DNA from: Bacillota bacterium
GTDB lineage: Bacteria; Bacillota; Clostridia; Acetivibrionales; DSM-1351
Reading direction: 5' to 3'
Assembly: GCA_023393115.1 (NCBI GenBank)
Contig: JAEWMS010000045.1
Coordinates: 1 to 64,000 of the forward strand
Length of the DNA stretch: 64,000 nt
Shown in pieces: positions 7,744-15,533 of this stretch. Within the stretch, counting starts at the first letter, position 1, and each line of letters begins with the position of its first letter. The translations under genes were made by a program, and so were the position numbers. The notes beneath the pieces are model-generated. The model had not been told where the DNA came from, did no database searches, and saw nothing but the letters and a program-made list of their open reading frames with translations.

Positions 7744-9459
7744 TTATTCGGGTTTTAAGAGAGGTGTTTCAACGGTTATGTAATTTAATTCAATTTGATT
7801 CCCGGTATAATTAGCTATAGTTGTTTTCAGCCAATTTATATCATCCCTTTTAGGATACTCCGGCTTGTAATGCGAACCACGACTTTCATTACGGGCCAGC
7901 GCACCGGTAATAATTGCTTCAGCAAGAACTAAACATGACTGCAACTTTCTGATTGATATATTTGTTGAGTTTGCCCAGTGATTACTATCAGAAGTAGTAA
8001 TTCTGTACCATCTCTCTTTTAGCTCATTAATTTTAACCAGTCCTTCTTTAAGTAGTGTATTATCCCTTATTATACCTGCACACAGGGTCAAGACATCGCC
8101 AAGTTCATTTGAAATGTTTAATACATTTTCACTTCCGCTACGTGAAGAATAGCTTTTGATTTCGTTTTCCCAACTATCAATTGTCTTTGTAATCCACGAA
8201 ATCTCACTAGAGCATGGTTCTTTCACCAATAGCCCCTTTTGGTAATCCTCGAATATTGTGTTGGCAACAACATAACCACTATATGAGGCAGACAACAGTG
8301 AATTCCCGCCAAGACGATTTCCACCGTGATATAGATAGTCGCATTCGCCACAAGCATAAAGGCTACCCATATTTGAACGGTGTTTTGCATCTACAAAGAT
8401 ACCCCCCATAGAATAATGCGGTGAAGGGAATACACGCATTGGAACAGATCTAGGATCTTCTCCGGTAAACTTATAGTATAGTTCGATAATATTTGATAGC
8501 TTTTTAGTCTTCACATCTTCTGGAAGTTGTGTTATATCAAGGTATACCTGCTTTTTGTTATCTACCCCCAATCCCATCTCCATGACCACCTTGTATATAG
8601 CACGGGAGGCAACATCCCTTGTAACCAGATTTCCAAGCTCAGGGTACATTTCCTCCAGGAAGTACCATGGTTTCCCATCTCGCGGCACCCATAGGCGACC
8701 TCCTTCTCCACGCGCAGATTCACTGATTAGGCGAGGTTTATCTCCATCTGCAATAGAAGTAGGGTGGAACTGTACAAACTCAGGATTTGCTACCGTTACT
8801 CCCTGCTTCAATAACTGCCCTACGGCAGCGCCATTGGACAAAAGCGCTGTGGTTGCCCATCCATAAAGTCCGCAATATCCGCCGGTAGCGATTACAAGTG
8901 CCGAGCCGGTATAAGCCTCAAGCTTCATAGTATAAATGTCCTGAACAACACAACCTTGACAACGACCATCACTATCTACAAGCGCACTTACAAAATCCCG
9001 TCCATTTATTCTATTAATAAGTCCTTTTTCTTCGTAACGACGTACCTGTCCATCAAGAGCCGAAAGGATTTGAAATCCTGTGGTAGTATCGGCGAAATGG
9101 GTACGACGAAATTTTGTCCCTCCAAAGAATCTGGTATCAGGTGAGCCATCGGAATGTCGGTTGAAAGCAACACCCATACGGTCATACATTGAAATAATCT
9201 TTGGAGCAAACTCGCACATATCCATTACCGCTTTCTGGTCAGCCAGCCACGCCCCACCACTGATAGTATCAATGAAATGCTGCCTTGGTGTATCATTTTC
9301 ACGGAGTTCAGCCGCATTAATTCCGCCTTGCGCCATACAGGACGCTGATCTCATAGCTTCATAATATGAGACTATGGTCACATTTACGCCTAAACGGGCC
9401 AGAGTAATTGCCGTCATAAGGCCTGAAATACCTGATCCTACAACTATAACATTCATCAT
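7744..9459 (-). CDS. frdA: Fumarate reductase flavoprotein subunit lacking the FAD-linking His
   Basis: The catalytic subunit has the FAD fold at the N-terminus (GSGISGLMTAITLARLG). The substrate site is complete: FHPTS, SESARGEGGR, and HYSMGG followed by CGECDYLYHGGNRLGGNSLL. The start is ATG 9459, eight bases after GGAGG, just after the cytochrome gene's stop. The residue that normally carries covalent FAD is missing. The family motif R-S-H-S-x-x-A-Q-G-G reads R37-S-A39-S-C-M-A-Q-G-G (Ala codon GCG, 9343-9345), so FAD is predicted to be non-covalent. In E. coli FrdA, changing this His largely removes succinate oxidation but leaves fumarate reduction. Fumarate reduction is therefore the more likely direction here. 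Otherwise it aligns along its length with Bacillus-type SdhA. Confidence 0.9.
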   Translation of the reverse strand: MMNVIVVGSGISGLMTAITLARLGVNVTIVSYYEAMRSASCMAQGGINAAELRENDTPRQHFIDTISGGAWLADQKAVMDMCEFAPKIISMYDRMGVAFNRHSDGSPDTRFFGGTKFRRTHFADTTTGFQILSALDGQVRRYEEKGLINRINGRDFVSALVDSDGRCQGCVVQDIYTMKLEAYTGSALVIATGGYCGLYGWATTALLSNGAAVGQLLKQGVTVANPEFVQFHPTSIADGDKPRLISESARGEGGRLWVPRDGKPWYFLEEMYPELGNLVTRDVASRAIYKVVMEMGLGVDNKKQVYLDITQLPEDVKTKKLSNIIELYYKFTGEDPRSVPMRVFPSPHYSMGGIFVDAKHRSNMGSLYACGECDYLYHGGNRLGGNSLLSASYSGYVVANTIFEDYQKGLLVKEPCSSEISWITKTIDSWENEIKSYSSRSGSENVLNISNELGDVLTLCAGIIRDNTLLKEGLVKINELKERWYRITTSDSNHWANSTNISIRKLQSCLVLAEAIITGALARNESRGSHYKPEYPKRDDINWLKTTIANYTGNQIELNYITVETPLLKPE

Positions 9460-9479
9460 TGTTTTGTCCTCCATACGTT

Positions 9480-10331
9480 TTATAGAAATGAAGCGATAAT
9501 CTGTGCTACCGATAGTGTTCCAACAAACCAAGCTGACTTAATCATCACTTTCCTGCTACGCTCAGACAAAGTAATCCCAAGCGTAATACCAGCATTATAA
9601 AATCCCTTCCCAATATGGTAACCTCCAAGTACAGAAATTAGGATATTAAGAATCCAGAAAACGCCCATCATTACTATGGTTCCTCCTGAAGTCCTGATTT
9701 GTGCTATAACGAATATAAGAATCGCAACAGAGGATAAAATCTGAAGGTAGAATAATTTCTTTTCGGTATTCATTGGCTTCACTTTATAGCCGGTTGAAAA
9801 AATATAGTAGACTCCGATTATGCCATGAATCATGATTAGGAAGTTAAAAATAAGAATACCGGATTGGAACCAGTGAACGGGAGAGTTATTAAAAATTTCA
9901 ATAAGAGAATTGTGAACATTAACATCTGCTAAACTTCGACTATTTATTACGGAAAAAATATTGCTAAAATTCAAAATAATAAATACAAGTATACTTATGC
10001 CTCTTATTGTAAATAGCAGAGCGTATATAAATCCTACTAGACTAAAAACCATCCGAATAACATATGATATCGGGAACTTCTTTCTTCTTCCTGTTTTAGC
10101 TAATTGGGAGTTATCCTTTACAACGCTGACATCTGTCGAATATTTTTTAAGTCTCAGAAAAGCGAATCCGGCAACCGCCATGAAAATAATAGAACTAATA
10201 GGTGCAAAAGAGCAAATAGAATTATAACCTAGTGGATTTACTTTACTTGCGGTACCAGTAGGTAAAACAACAGCAATTGCTAATATAATCGAAAAAATAA
10301 TTATTATGTAGTTTACAATTTTTTTAGACAT
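9480..10331 (-). CDS. frdC: Cytochrome b-type membrane subunit of fumarate reductase
   Basis: The start is ATG 10331 after GGGGGAG. The C-terminal 200 residues align with Bacillus SdhC. Helix II contains IMIHGIIGVYY (H169). Helix III contains LQILSSVAILIFVIAQI. Helix IV contains GGYHIGKGFYNAG (H239) followed by GITLSERSR. In B. subtilis SdhC, four His bind two haems. The equivalents of H70 and H155 (H169, H239) are kept, while those of H28 and H113 are G111 and Q211. One haem site is therefore predicted to be lost. About 90 extra N-terminal residues add two hydrophobic helices. The gene lies between the tetR gene (about 37 bases away) and the flavoprotein gene (20 bases away). The exact subunit assignment rests on this alignment from memory plus the operon position. 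Confidence 0.8.
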   Translation of the reverse strand: MSKKIVNYIIIIFSIILAIAVVLPTGTASKVNPLGYNSICSFAPISSIIFMAVAGFAFLRLKKYSTDVSVVKDNSQLAKTGRRKKFPISYVIRMVFSLVGFIYALLFTIRGISILVFIILNFSNIFSVINSRSLADVNVHNSLIEIFNNSPVHWFQSGILIFNFLIMIHGIIGVYYIFSTGYKVKPMNTEKKLFYLQILSSVAILIFVIAQIRTSGGTIVMMGVFWILNILISVLGGYHIGKGFYNAGITLGITLSERSRKVMIKSAWFVGTLSVAQIIASFL

Positions 10332-10368
10332 TATACAACTCCCCCAATTAATAACTTTATTTATAGTT

Positions 10369-10992
10369 TTACTTACTAACCCTTTTGTCCCATAACTCCA
10401 AAATTCCAAATAAATGGTAAGAGTCAATAATCTCTAGAGATTTTCTTATTTCATATAAATTATTGAATCGCTTTAAGATGTCAGAAACCAGTTCAATCAG
10501 TCTGGCATATATAGACCTCACTACAAATTCAAAATTGTTGTCAATTATGACACCATTATGTGACCCATTATATTTTTCAGAATAACTATCCCTCACTGTT
10601 TTTATTAAGTAATCAATTATCTCATCTTTAATTGATTGGTATCTGGTACCACTGGCTCCTGAAAATATTACTAACATCCTTTCACGATTTGAAGCCATAA
10701 ACTCAATATATTCTTCATTAGCTAAAAAGAAGGTATCAGAATTTGAGCTTAATGTACCAGAACTAATTTTATTGAGTAGAGTACTTTTAAATTCCTCAAT
10801 GAAATCCGGCGATACAACTGAGTAAAATACTTCATCTTTTCCCTTGTAATAACGATAGATATTTCCAACAGATACATCAGCCATTTTTGCTATGTCAGAG
10901 ATGCTCGAACCTTCATAGCCTTTTTCTGAAAAAATATGTAACGCTGCTTCATCAATTCTTTTCTTTATTTCGTCTTTTTTGTATTGAACCAT
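10369..10992 (-). CDS. TetR/AcrR regulator of the fumarate reductase operon
   Basis: This is a 207-residue regulator with a clean N-terminal TetR DNA-binding domain (IFSEKGYEGSSISDIAKMADVSVGNIYRYYKGKDEVFYSVV) and a helical ligand-binding C-terminus. It is the first gene of the operon that continues into the cytochrome b, flavoprotein and iron-sulfur genes. It therefore probably controls both itself and the reductase from the promoter at 11038-11077, where an inverted repeat flanks the core elements. The ligand is unknown; a metabolite linked to fumarate or redox state is only a guess. Confidence 0.85.
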   Translation of the reverse strand: MVQYKKDEIKKRIDEAALHIFSEKGYEGSSISDIAKMADVSVGNIYRYYKGKDEVFYSVVSPDFIEEFKSTLLNKISSGTLSSNSDTFFLANEEYIEFMASNRERMLVIFSGASGTRYQSIKDEIIDYLIKTVRDSYSEKYNGSHNGVIIDNNFEFVVRSIYARLIELVSDILKRFNNLYEIRKSLEIIDSYHLFGILELWDKRVSK

Positions 10993-11037
10993 TTTGATTA
11001 TCCTCTTAAAAATGAATTAGTCATTCGCTTTTACTAT

Positions 11038-11077
11038 ATAATAAACCACGATTACATAATTGTCAATAAATGGTTTA
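11038..11077 (-). promoter_or_regulatory. Promoter of the tetR-frd operon with flanking inverted repeat
   Basis: On the minus strand TTGACA (11061-11066) and TATTAT (11038-11043) are separated by 17 bases. The inverted repeat TAAACCA (11042-11048)/TGGTTTA (11071-11077) places one arm just upstream of the -35 and the other next to the -10. That is a likely two-site operator for the TetR protein coded first in the operon. Confidence 0.65.
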
Positions 11078-11155
11078 CGTAAAGTCAAAAAAAGTTTTAA
11101 TTGAATTTTAACTATCCGGATAGGTTACTAAAGAGTATAACAAATAAGGTTTAGC

Positions 11156-13705
11156 TTACCTGCACAAAAGTGTCTGAGATACAATATCTGAAAACAGCTC
11201 CATACCTTTGGTTTCTGCAACATGGATAACCTGGGAAAACTGAGTGCTATCCGATATAATACTCTCCAGAAGATTGTCCTTTTTTAATATTTTTTCCTGA
11301 TTGAATACAACCTCCTCATTCCCATCAAACAAAGCTACATAGAAAATACCGGTCTCAACAAGATCCTGAAAGAAGTGACTTCCGTAGGATAATTCAGGCA
11401 TAAGTCCTGCCTGTTTTGCTGAAATCTCGCAAATTACAGACACATTGCACAATTCTGTAAAATGTACCGGTACTCCCAGTGAAGGTGTTGTACTTCCCCA
11501 CCTTCCGGGGCCCATTAACATCACATTTTTACCTTTCAATTCCCTATTCAGGCGTCCCACCTGTCTGGCTATGGAATATTTGCCCTGCTCATTCAAATCA
11601 ATGTACTCTTGAGCTTTAATATAAATCACATAGTCGATGGGAAGCCGTACATTTCCACCCATAAAATTACCTTTACTGGAGAAAAGACACTCACTTGAGT
11701 CATCCAGTTTAGGTATATCAACAGATTTCCCCAGACCCCTGGTCTGAAGCGGACGGCACTGCAGTAAATTTATCTTGAAGCTGTTATCCTTTGTAAAATT
11801 CGCGGTATACTCGATATCTACGGGATAGTCGTATACCTTTGACAATAGAGAAAGTATGTCCTTCATAACAGAAGTAAAATTCGACTCTTCAAACAGCTTT
11901 TTGTAATCCAGAATATAAGGTGCTTTTTTATCTGTATATCCCAACTCCCGCAGTCGTGCAGCCGTATTAATATCCAGGCTAGCAAATAACTCCTTGTCAG
12001 CTTTTATATCCGAGTACAGAATATCCTCCAGCTTTTTGACTTCAAGAGTGTTCTCCTTGAGGGACAATACATCTACTCCGTTCTGGGAAAACTTCTTCCG
12101 ATCCTCAGCATTCATCGGTGGAAGTCTCAGTGGGTTATCAAGGCAAACTATTCTTGGGTAATCTCCTTCAGTTCTGTCTACAGCCCTTGTTCCAAGGCCG
12201 AAAACAAGACGAAGCATTCCGGCCTCCATATCGATATTCCTGTCCCATACATAAAGGTTTGAAGAATTTCCCACACCGGCAATATGGGGGAAAAAATTAT
12301 CGTTATAACGGTCACCTGAAACACGCTGAACCAGTATTGCCATCTGCTCATCCCGATCCGACAGTCCTCTATTCATCCTGTATGCCAGGGCATCCTCATT
12401 CATGGTACTGGCATATACTTTACGTATAGCCTCTTCAAAAGCTTCATACCTGTCCTCAGGGGTTCCCTGATTAACGCAGAATACACTTTCATACTTCCCT
12501 GCAAAAGCATTCCCAAAATTGTCCTCCAGCAAGGAGCTGGAGCGCACGATTATAGGTGATTGCCCATAATATTCAAGCATTTGCAGGAACTGCTCCTGAA
12601 TGTTTTTAGGAAATTTTCCGTGGAGTAGTTTTTCCTTTAATTCAGGAGCATATTTATAGTAGCCCTCATAGGTTTTTTGTTTTGTACGTAGCTTCCACCA
12701 GCCATTCTGAACTATATAGGTATAGAATACGTCGGAACCGATATAATAGGAGTCATGGGGCTCCAGATATGCTGAAAAGCGTCCCCTACCCGCTTTCTCC
12801 AATATCTTTCTGGCAACCAGCATACCTACGCTTTTCCCTCCGATAAAGCCCGTACCTACTTCTCTTGAGGCCATTTGAAGAATATCCTGTAAAGAAAAAT
12901 ATTTGTTGCACAGCTCGAACATTCTGGAGTCATTTCCAATAATCATGTACATCAAAAGCCTCTTAGTGGCTTCCTGTTCCATATATGACTGTTTCAGCAC
13001 ATCCCTTGCCCGGTTGAAAATAATGTTCCAATGATCAAGGCGGTCCTCACCGCGGTTTATACTGGAGAATAATTCGGCGGCTTCCGAACTAGCAGTTATA
13101 CTTGAAGCGTTCTCACCATCTATTAAATGAGGGAAAAACATTGTTGGGGAATAGCGCTGCCATACCTTGAGGGGATGAATATAGTATTTGCCGTTAACCT
13201 GATATAAATCCAGCAAAAGCTGTGTTGTTTCACGTATACCGGCAATGGTGCTGTATGTGTGGTGATTGCGTATGATGGCAAAATAGGCAACGGTGTCAAG
13301 CTCGTACAAATAAGGACAGGTTACTTTAAAGAAATTTCCAATCATCAAGTCTGAATACCAGTAAATCAGCAGGTCAGTAAGACAGTCAAAGACGTAGAAA
13401 GCCTTTTTGCCCTCATCGGTTATAATATTATGGACCTCGGTAGCAAAGCTCTCAAATCCTTTACTGGAGTCAATAGAGTAAATTATTGTGTTCTGGCCTT
13501 CCTCAACTAGTTGCTCATGGCCTCCAAATCGGATATAAACCAGCCTACGCTTATCAACTCTGGCTTGAGCGACATAGGGATCAACCATTTTCCGGTAGTC
13601 AGAAACCGAATCCACCTGCCAAACCACATTATCTCCCAGCCTTAGTTGATCAATTACCCCATCAAAGCCTTTTAAGCCAGTACTTACTCTGTCATGAATA
13701 TCCAT
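11156..13705 (-). CDS. PEP/pyruvate-binding (PPDK N-like) domain protein
   Basis: This 849-residue protein starts at ATG 13705 behind GGGAGGTG. From about residue 290 it carries the ATP-grasp-like nucleotide-binding domain of pyruvate phosphate dikinase/PEP synthase. Features are GTGFIGGKSVGMLVARKIL, VRSSSLLEDNFGNAFAGKYE, a conserved NILQCRPLQ-type segment (NLLQCRPLQTRG) and GPGRWGSTTPSLGVPV. The phosphohistidine swivel domain and the PEP-binding barrel of true dikinases are absent, so it is not a complete PEP synthase. The first 250 residues resemble a KaiC/RecA-like fold without a Walker A motif: GLKGFDGVIDQLRLGDNVVW, then VFDCLTDLL at the Walker B position. The function is unknown; nucleotide-dependent regulation is a guess. 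Confidence 0.75.
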   Translation of the reverse strand: MDIHDRVSTGLKGFDGVIDQLRLGDNVVWQVDSVSDYRKMVDPYVAQARVDKRRLVYIRFGGHEQLVEEGQNTIIYSIDSSKGFESFATEVHNIITDEGKKAFYVFDCLTDLLIYWYSDLMIGNFFKVTCPYLYELDTVAYFAIIRNHHTYSTIAGIRETTQLLLDLYQVNGKYYIHPLKVWQRYSPTMFFPHLIDGENASSITASSEAAELFSSINRGEDRLDHWNIIFNRARDVLKQSYMEQEATKRLLMYMIIGNDSRMFELCNKYFSLQDILQMASREVGTGFIGGKSVGMLVARKILEKAGRGRFSAYLEPHDSYYIGSDVFYTYIVQNGWWKLRTKQKTYEGYYKYAPELKEKLLHGKFPKNIQEQFLQMLEYYGQSPIIVRSSSLLEDNFGNAFAGKYESVFCVNQGTPEDRYEAFEEAIRKVYASTMNEDALAYRMNRGLSDRDEQMAILVQRVSGDRYNDNFFPHIAGVGNSSNLYVWDRNIDMEAGMLRLVFGLGTRAVDRTEGDYPRIVCLDNPLRLPPMNAEDRKKFSQNGVDVLSLKENTLEVKKLEDILYSDIKADKELFASLDINTAARLRELGYTDKKAPYILDYKKLFEESNFTSVMKDILSLLSKVYDYPVDIEYTANFTKDNSFKINLLQCRPLQTRGLGKSVDIPKLDDSSECLFSSKGNFMGGNVRLPIDYVIYIKAQEYIDLNEQGKYSIARQVGRLNRELKGKNVMLMGPGRWGSTTPSLGVPVHFTELCNVSVICEISAKQAGLMPELSYGSHFFQDLVETGIFYVALFDGNEEVVFNQEKILKKDNLLESIISDSTQFSQVIHVAETKGMELFSDIVSQTLLCR

Positions 13706-13754
13706 AATACACCTCCCACTTTTGTAATATATATTTATTAAGTACAATTTTTAG

Positions 13755-14927
13755 TTATAGCTGCAAGTTGGTATTGTTACTATTGATCCTCTCATTTGCC
13801 AGAATCATTAATAATAAAGCAGTTAGCAAGAAGAATGGAAACAGGCCGAATGAAGTTTTCTGTGCGATAAAGCCGAATATTGGCGGCATAAGTGTCGAGC
13901 CTATATAGGCACATGCCATTTGTATTCCTATAAAAGTTTGAGACAAATCCTTCCCGAACCGTGTGGGTGTTTCATGTATCAAGCTGGGAAAAACAGGAGC
14001 ACAGCCCAATCCAATGAGTAAAAAGCCAACTGTCTGAATTAAAACTATATCAATGGGAAGGAGTAAACATACCAAACCGGTTATTACGACCGCCTCTCCG
14101 ATTCTTATTAGCGACCTGTTACTAAGCTTCATTGTTATAAAGCCTGAAATGAACCTTCCCAGAGTGATTCCAAAATAATATAATGAAACCAGCTTTGCAG
14201 CTGTTCCTGAAGAAACACCTTTAACTAACACAAGATAGCTGCTGCCCCATAGGCCCGCTGATGATTCCAAGGCACAGTAGCAGAAAAAAGTTAAAAATGC
14301 AGGCTTTGCGCCATTAACACGCAGAATATCAATAAAGCTGGGAGAGGCTCCGGTTAGTTCTTCAGTTTTTGTACTTCCACCTACCTTTTTCCATAACGGC
14401 AGTGATGCAAAAAGTATTACAACCAGGCAAACCTGTATAATGCCTATAGTTCTGTAACCAATTTTCCACCCCGATTGTATGCCTATAAAAAGCGACATAA
14501 TAATGGGTCCGGCTGTAGCTCCAACTCCCCAAAAGCAGTGAAGCCAGCTCATATGTCTGGCTTTATAATGAAGAGCCACAAAATTGTTCAAGGCTGTGTC
14601 AACCGAGCCGGCACCTAAGCCGAGAGGTACTGCCAGAAAACATAGCCACAGGAATCCCGGTGATATTGAAAAGCCCAGAAGGGCAAATGCTGTCATACCT
14701 ACACTGACAGCTGTTACCTTCCCGGTACCGAATCTCCGGATTACTTTATCACTCAAGAGGCTGGAAATTATGGTTCCTCCAGTTATTATGAACGAAAGGA
14801 TTCCCGCATAGGAGACAGGCAAAGCCATATCTGTCCTCATTGCAGGCCATGCCGATCCGAGCAGAGAGTCAGGTAAACCTAAGCTTATAAACGACAAATA
14901 TATTATTACGAGTAATAGTGTGATCAT
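13755..14927 (-). CDS. Major facilitator superfamily transporter
   Basis: A 390-residue, twelve-helix MFS permease. The loop between helices 2 and 3 has the family motif A pattern (LLSDKVIRRFGTGKV). The sequence GLGLGAGSVDTALNNFVALHY in helix 4 resembles sugar and YfkF/FucP-like MFS proteins, but the substrate cannot be assigned. The gene lies upstream of the PEP-binding-domain gene on the same strand, about 50 bases away. The two may be co-transcribed, though a functional link is not evident. Confidence 0.8.
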   Translation of the reverse strand: MITLLLVIIYLSFISLGLPDSLLGSAWPAMRTDMALPVSYAGILSFIITGGTIISSLLSDKVIRRFGTGKVTAVSVGMTAFALLGFSISPGFLWLCFLAVPLGLGAGSVDTALNNFVALHYKARHMSWLHCFWGVGATAGPIIMSLFIGIQSGWKIGYRTIGIIQVCLVVILFASLPLWKKVGGSTKTEELTGASPSFIDILRVNGAKPAFLTFFCYCALESSAGLWGSSYLVLVKGVSSGTAAKLVSLYYFGITLGRFISGFITMKLSNRSLIRIGEAVVITGLVCLLLPIDIVLIQTVGFLLIGLGCAPVFPSLIHETPTRFGKDLSQTFIGIQMACAYIGSTLMPPIFGFIAQKTSFGLFPFFLLTALLLMILANERINSNNTNLQL

Positions 14928-15026
14928 TTTGATAACCTCAAATCCATAATTATATAACGAAGCCGGAGGCTACAAAACACATATTATCAGTTGTATCCTT
15001 GAATATCAATACTGCCGTTAACAAAT

Positions 15027-15345
15027 TTACTCAATAACAACCGCAGTTCCCGACGCGGTAACCATTAGCATATTATTGCCCTGACCCAGTACTTCATAGT
15101 CGATATCCACACCTACTATTGCGTTAGCACCCATGCTATCAGCCCTTCTCATCATCTCTGCTATTGCATTTTCCCTAGCCTGTACAAGTTCGCCTTCATA
15201 GGAATTTGATCTGCCTCCAAAAAAGTTGGTAAGGCCTGCCGCAAAATCCTTTATAAAGTCTACCCCCGAAATAACCTCACCAAAAACAATTCCTTTGTAG
15301 TTTTATTTTTTCCCTGCCTGTTTTTTGTTCTATTATTATTAATAT
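15027..15345 (-). pseudogene. YbjQ/UPF0145 family protein, frameshifted and without a start
   Basis: Reading the minus strand leftwards from about 15302 gives 86 codons that are an almost textbook YbjQ C-terminus: YKGIVFGEVISGVDFIKDF, then NFFGGRSNSYEGELVQAREN, then MGANAIVGVDIDYEVLGQG and MLMVTASGTAVVIE before TAA (15027-15029). The expected N-terminal piece (EQKTGREKIK) continues upstream but in another frame. TAA interrupts the good frame two codons before YKG, a net shift of one base (one extra or two missing). No ATG, GTG or TTG with a ribosome site precedes either piece. The intact family is a small (about 105 residues) pentamer-forming protein of unknown role. A sequencing error could cause the shift, but not the missing start. 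Confidence 0.75.
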
Positions 15346-15496
15346 ACGGACGGAATGTGGTTTTTACTTATAGTTTTGTATAAACTAATAAATAATCCGA
15401 AAAAAATATTGATAGGGGATACATAAATTTATTCTGATAAAGAGAGCAGTTATCAAACGCCAGGCTTACTGTATGGCAAAAAACTAAATTTAATGA

Positions 15497-15502
15497 TATA
15501 AT
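15497..15502 (+). promoter_or_regulatory. Probable -10 element of the helicase gene
   Basis: A perfect TATAAT lies 31 bases upstream of the helicase ATG. No good -35 is visible at 16-18 bases. The rest of 15346-15533 is A+T-rich and shows no other feature I can name. Confidence 0.4.
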
Positions 15503-15533
15503 CTTAACATTCTAAACAACGAAAGAAGATATT

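Noticed and set aside
6929..9459. Ordinary reversible succinate dehydrogenase
   Set aside because: The FAD-linking His is replaced by Ala and one haem-ligand pair is missing, so fumarate reduction is more likely.
11156..13705. PEP synthase or pyruvate phosphate dikinase
   Set aside because: The phosphohistidine swivel domain and the PEP-binding barrel are absent.
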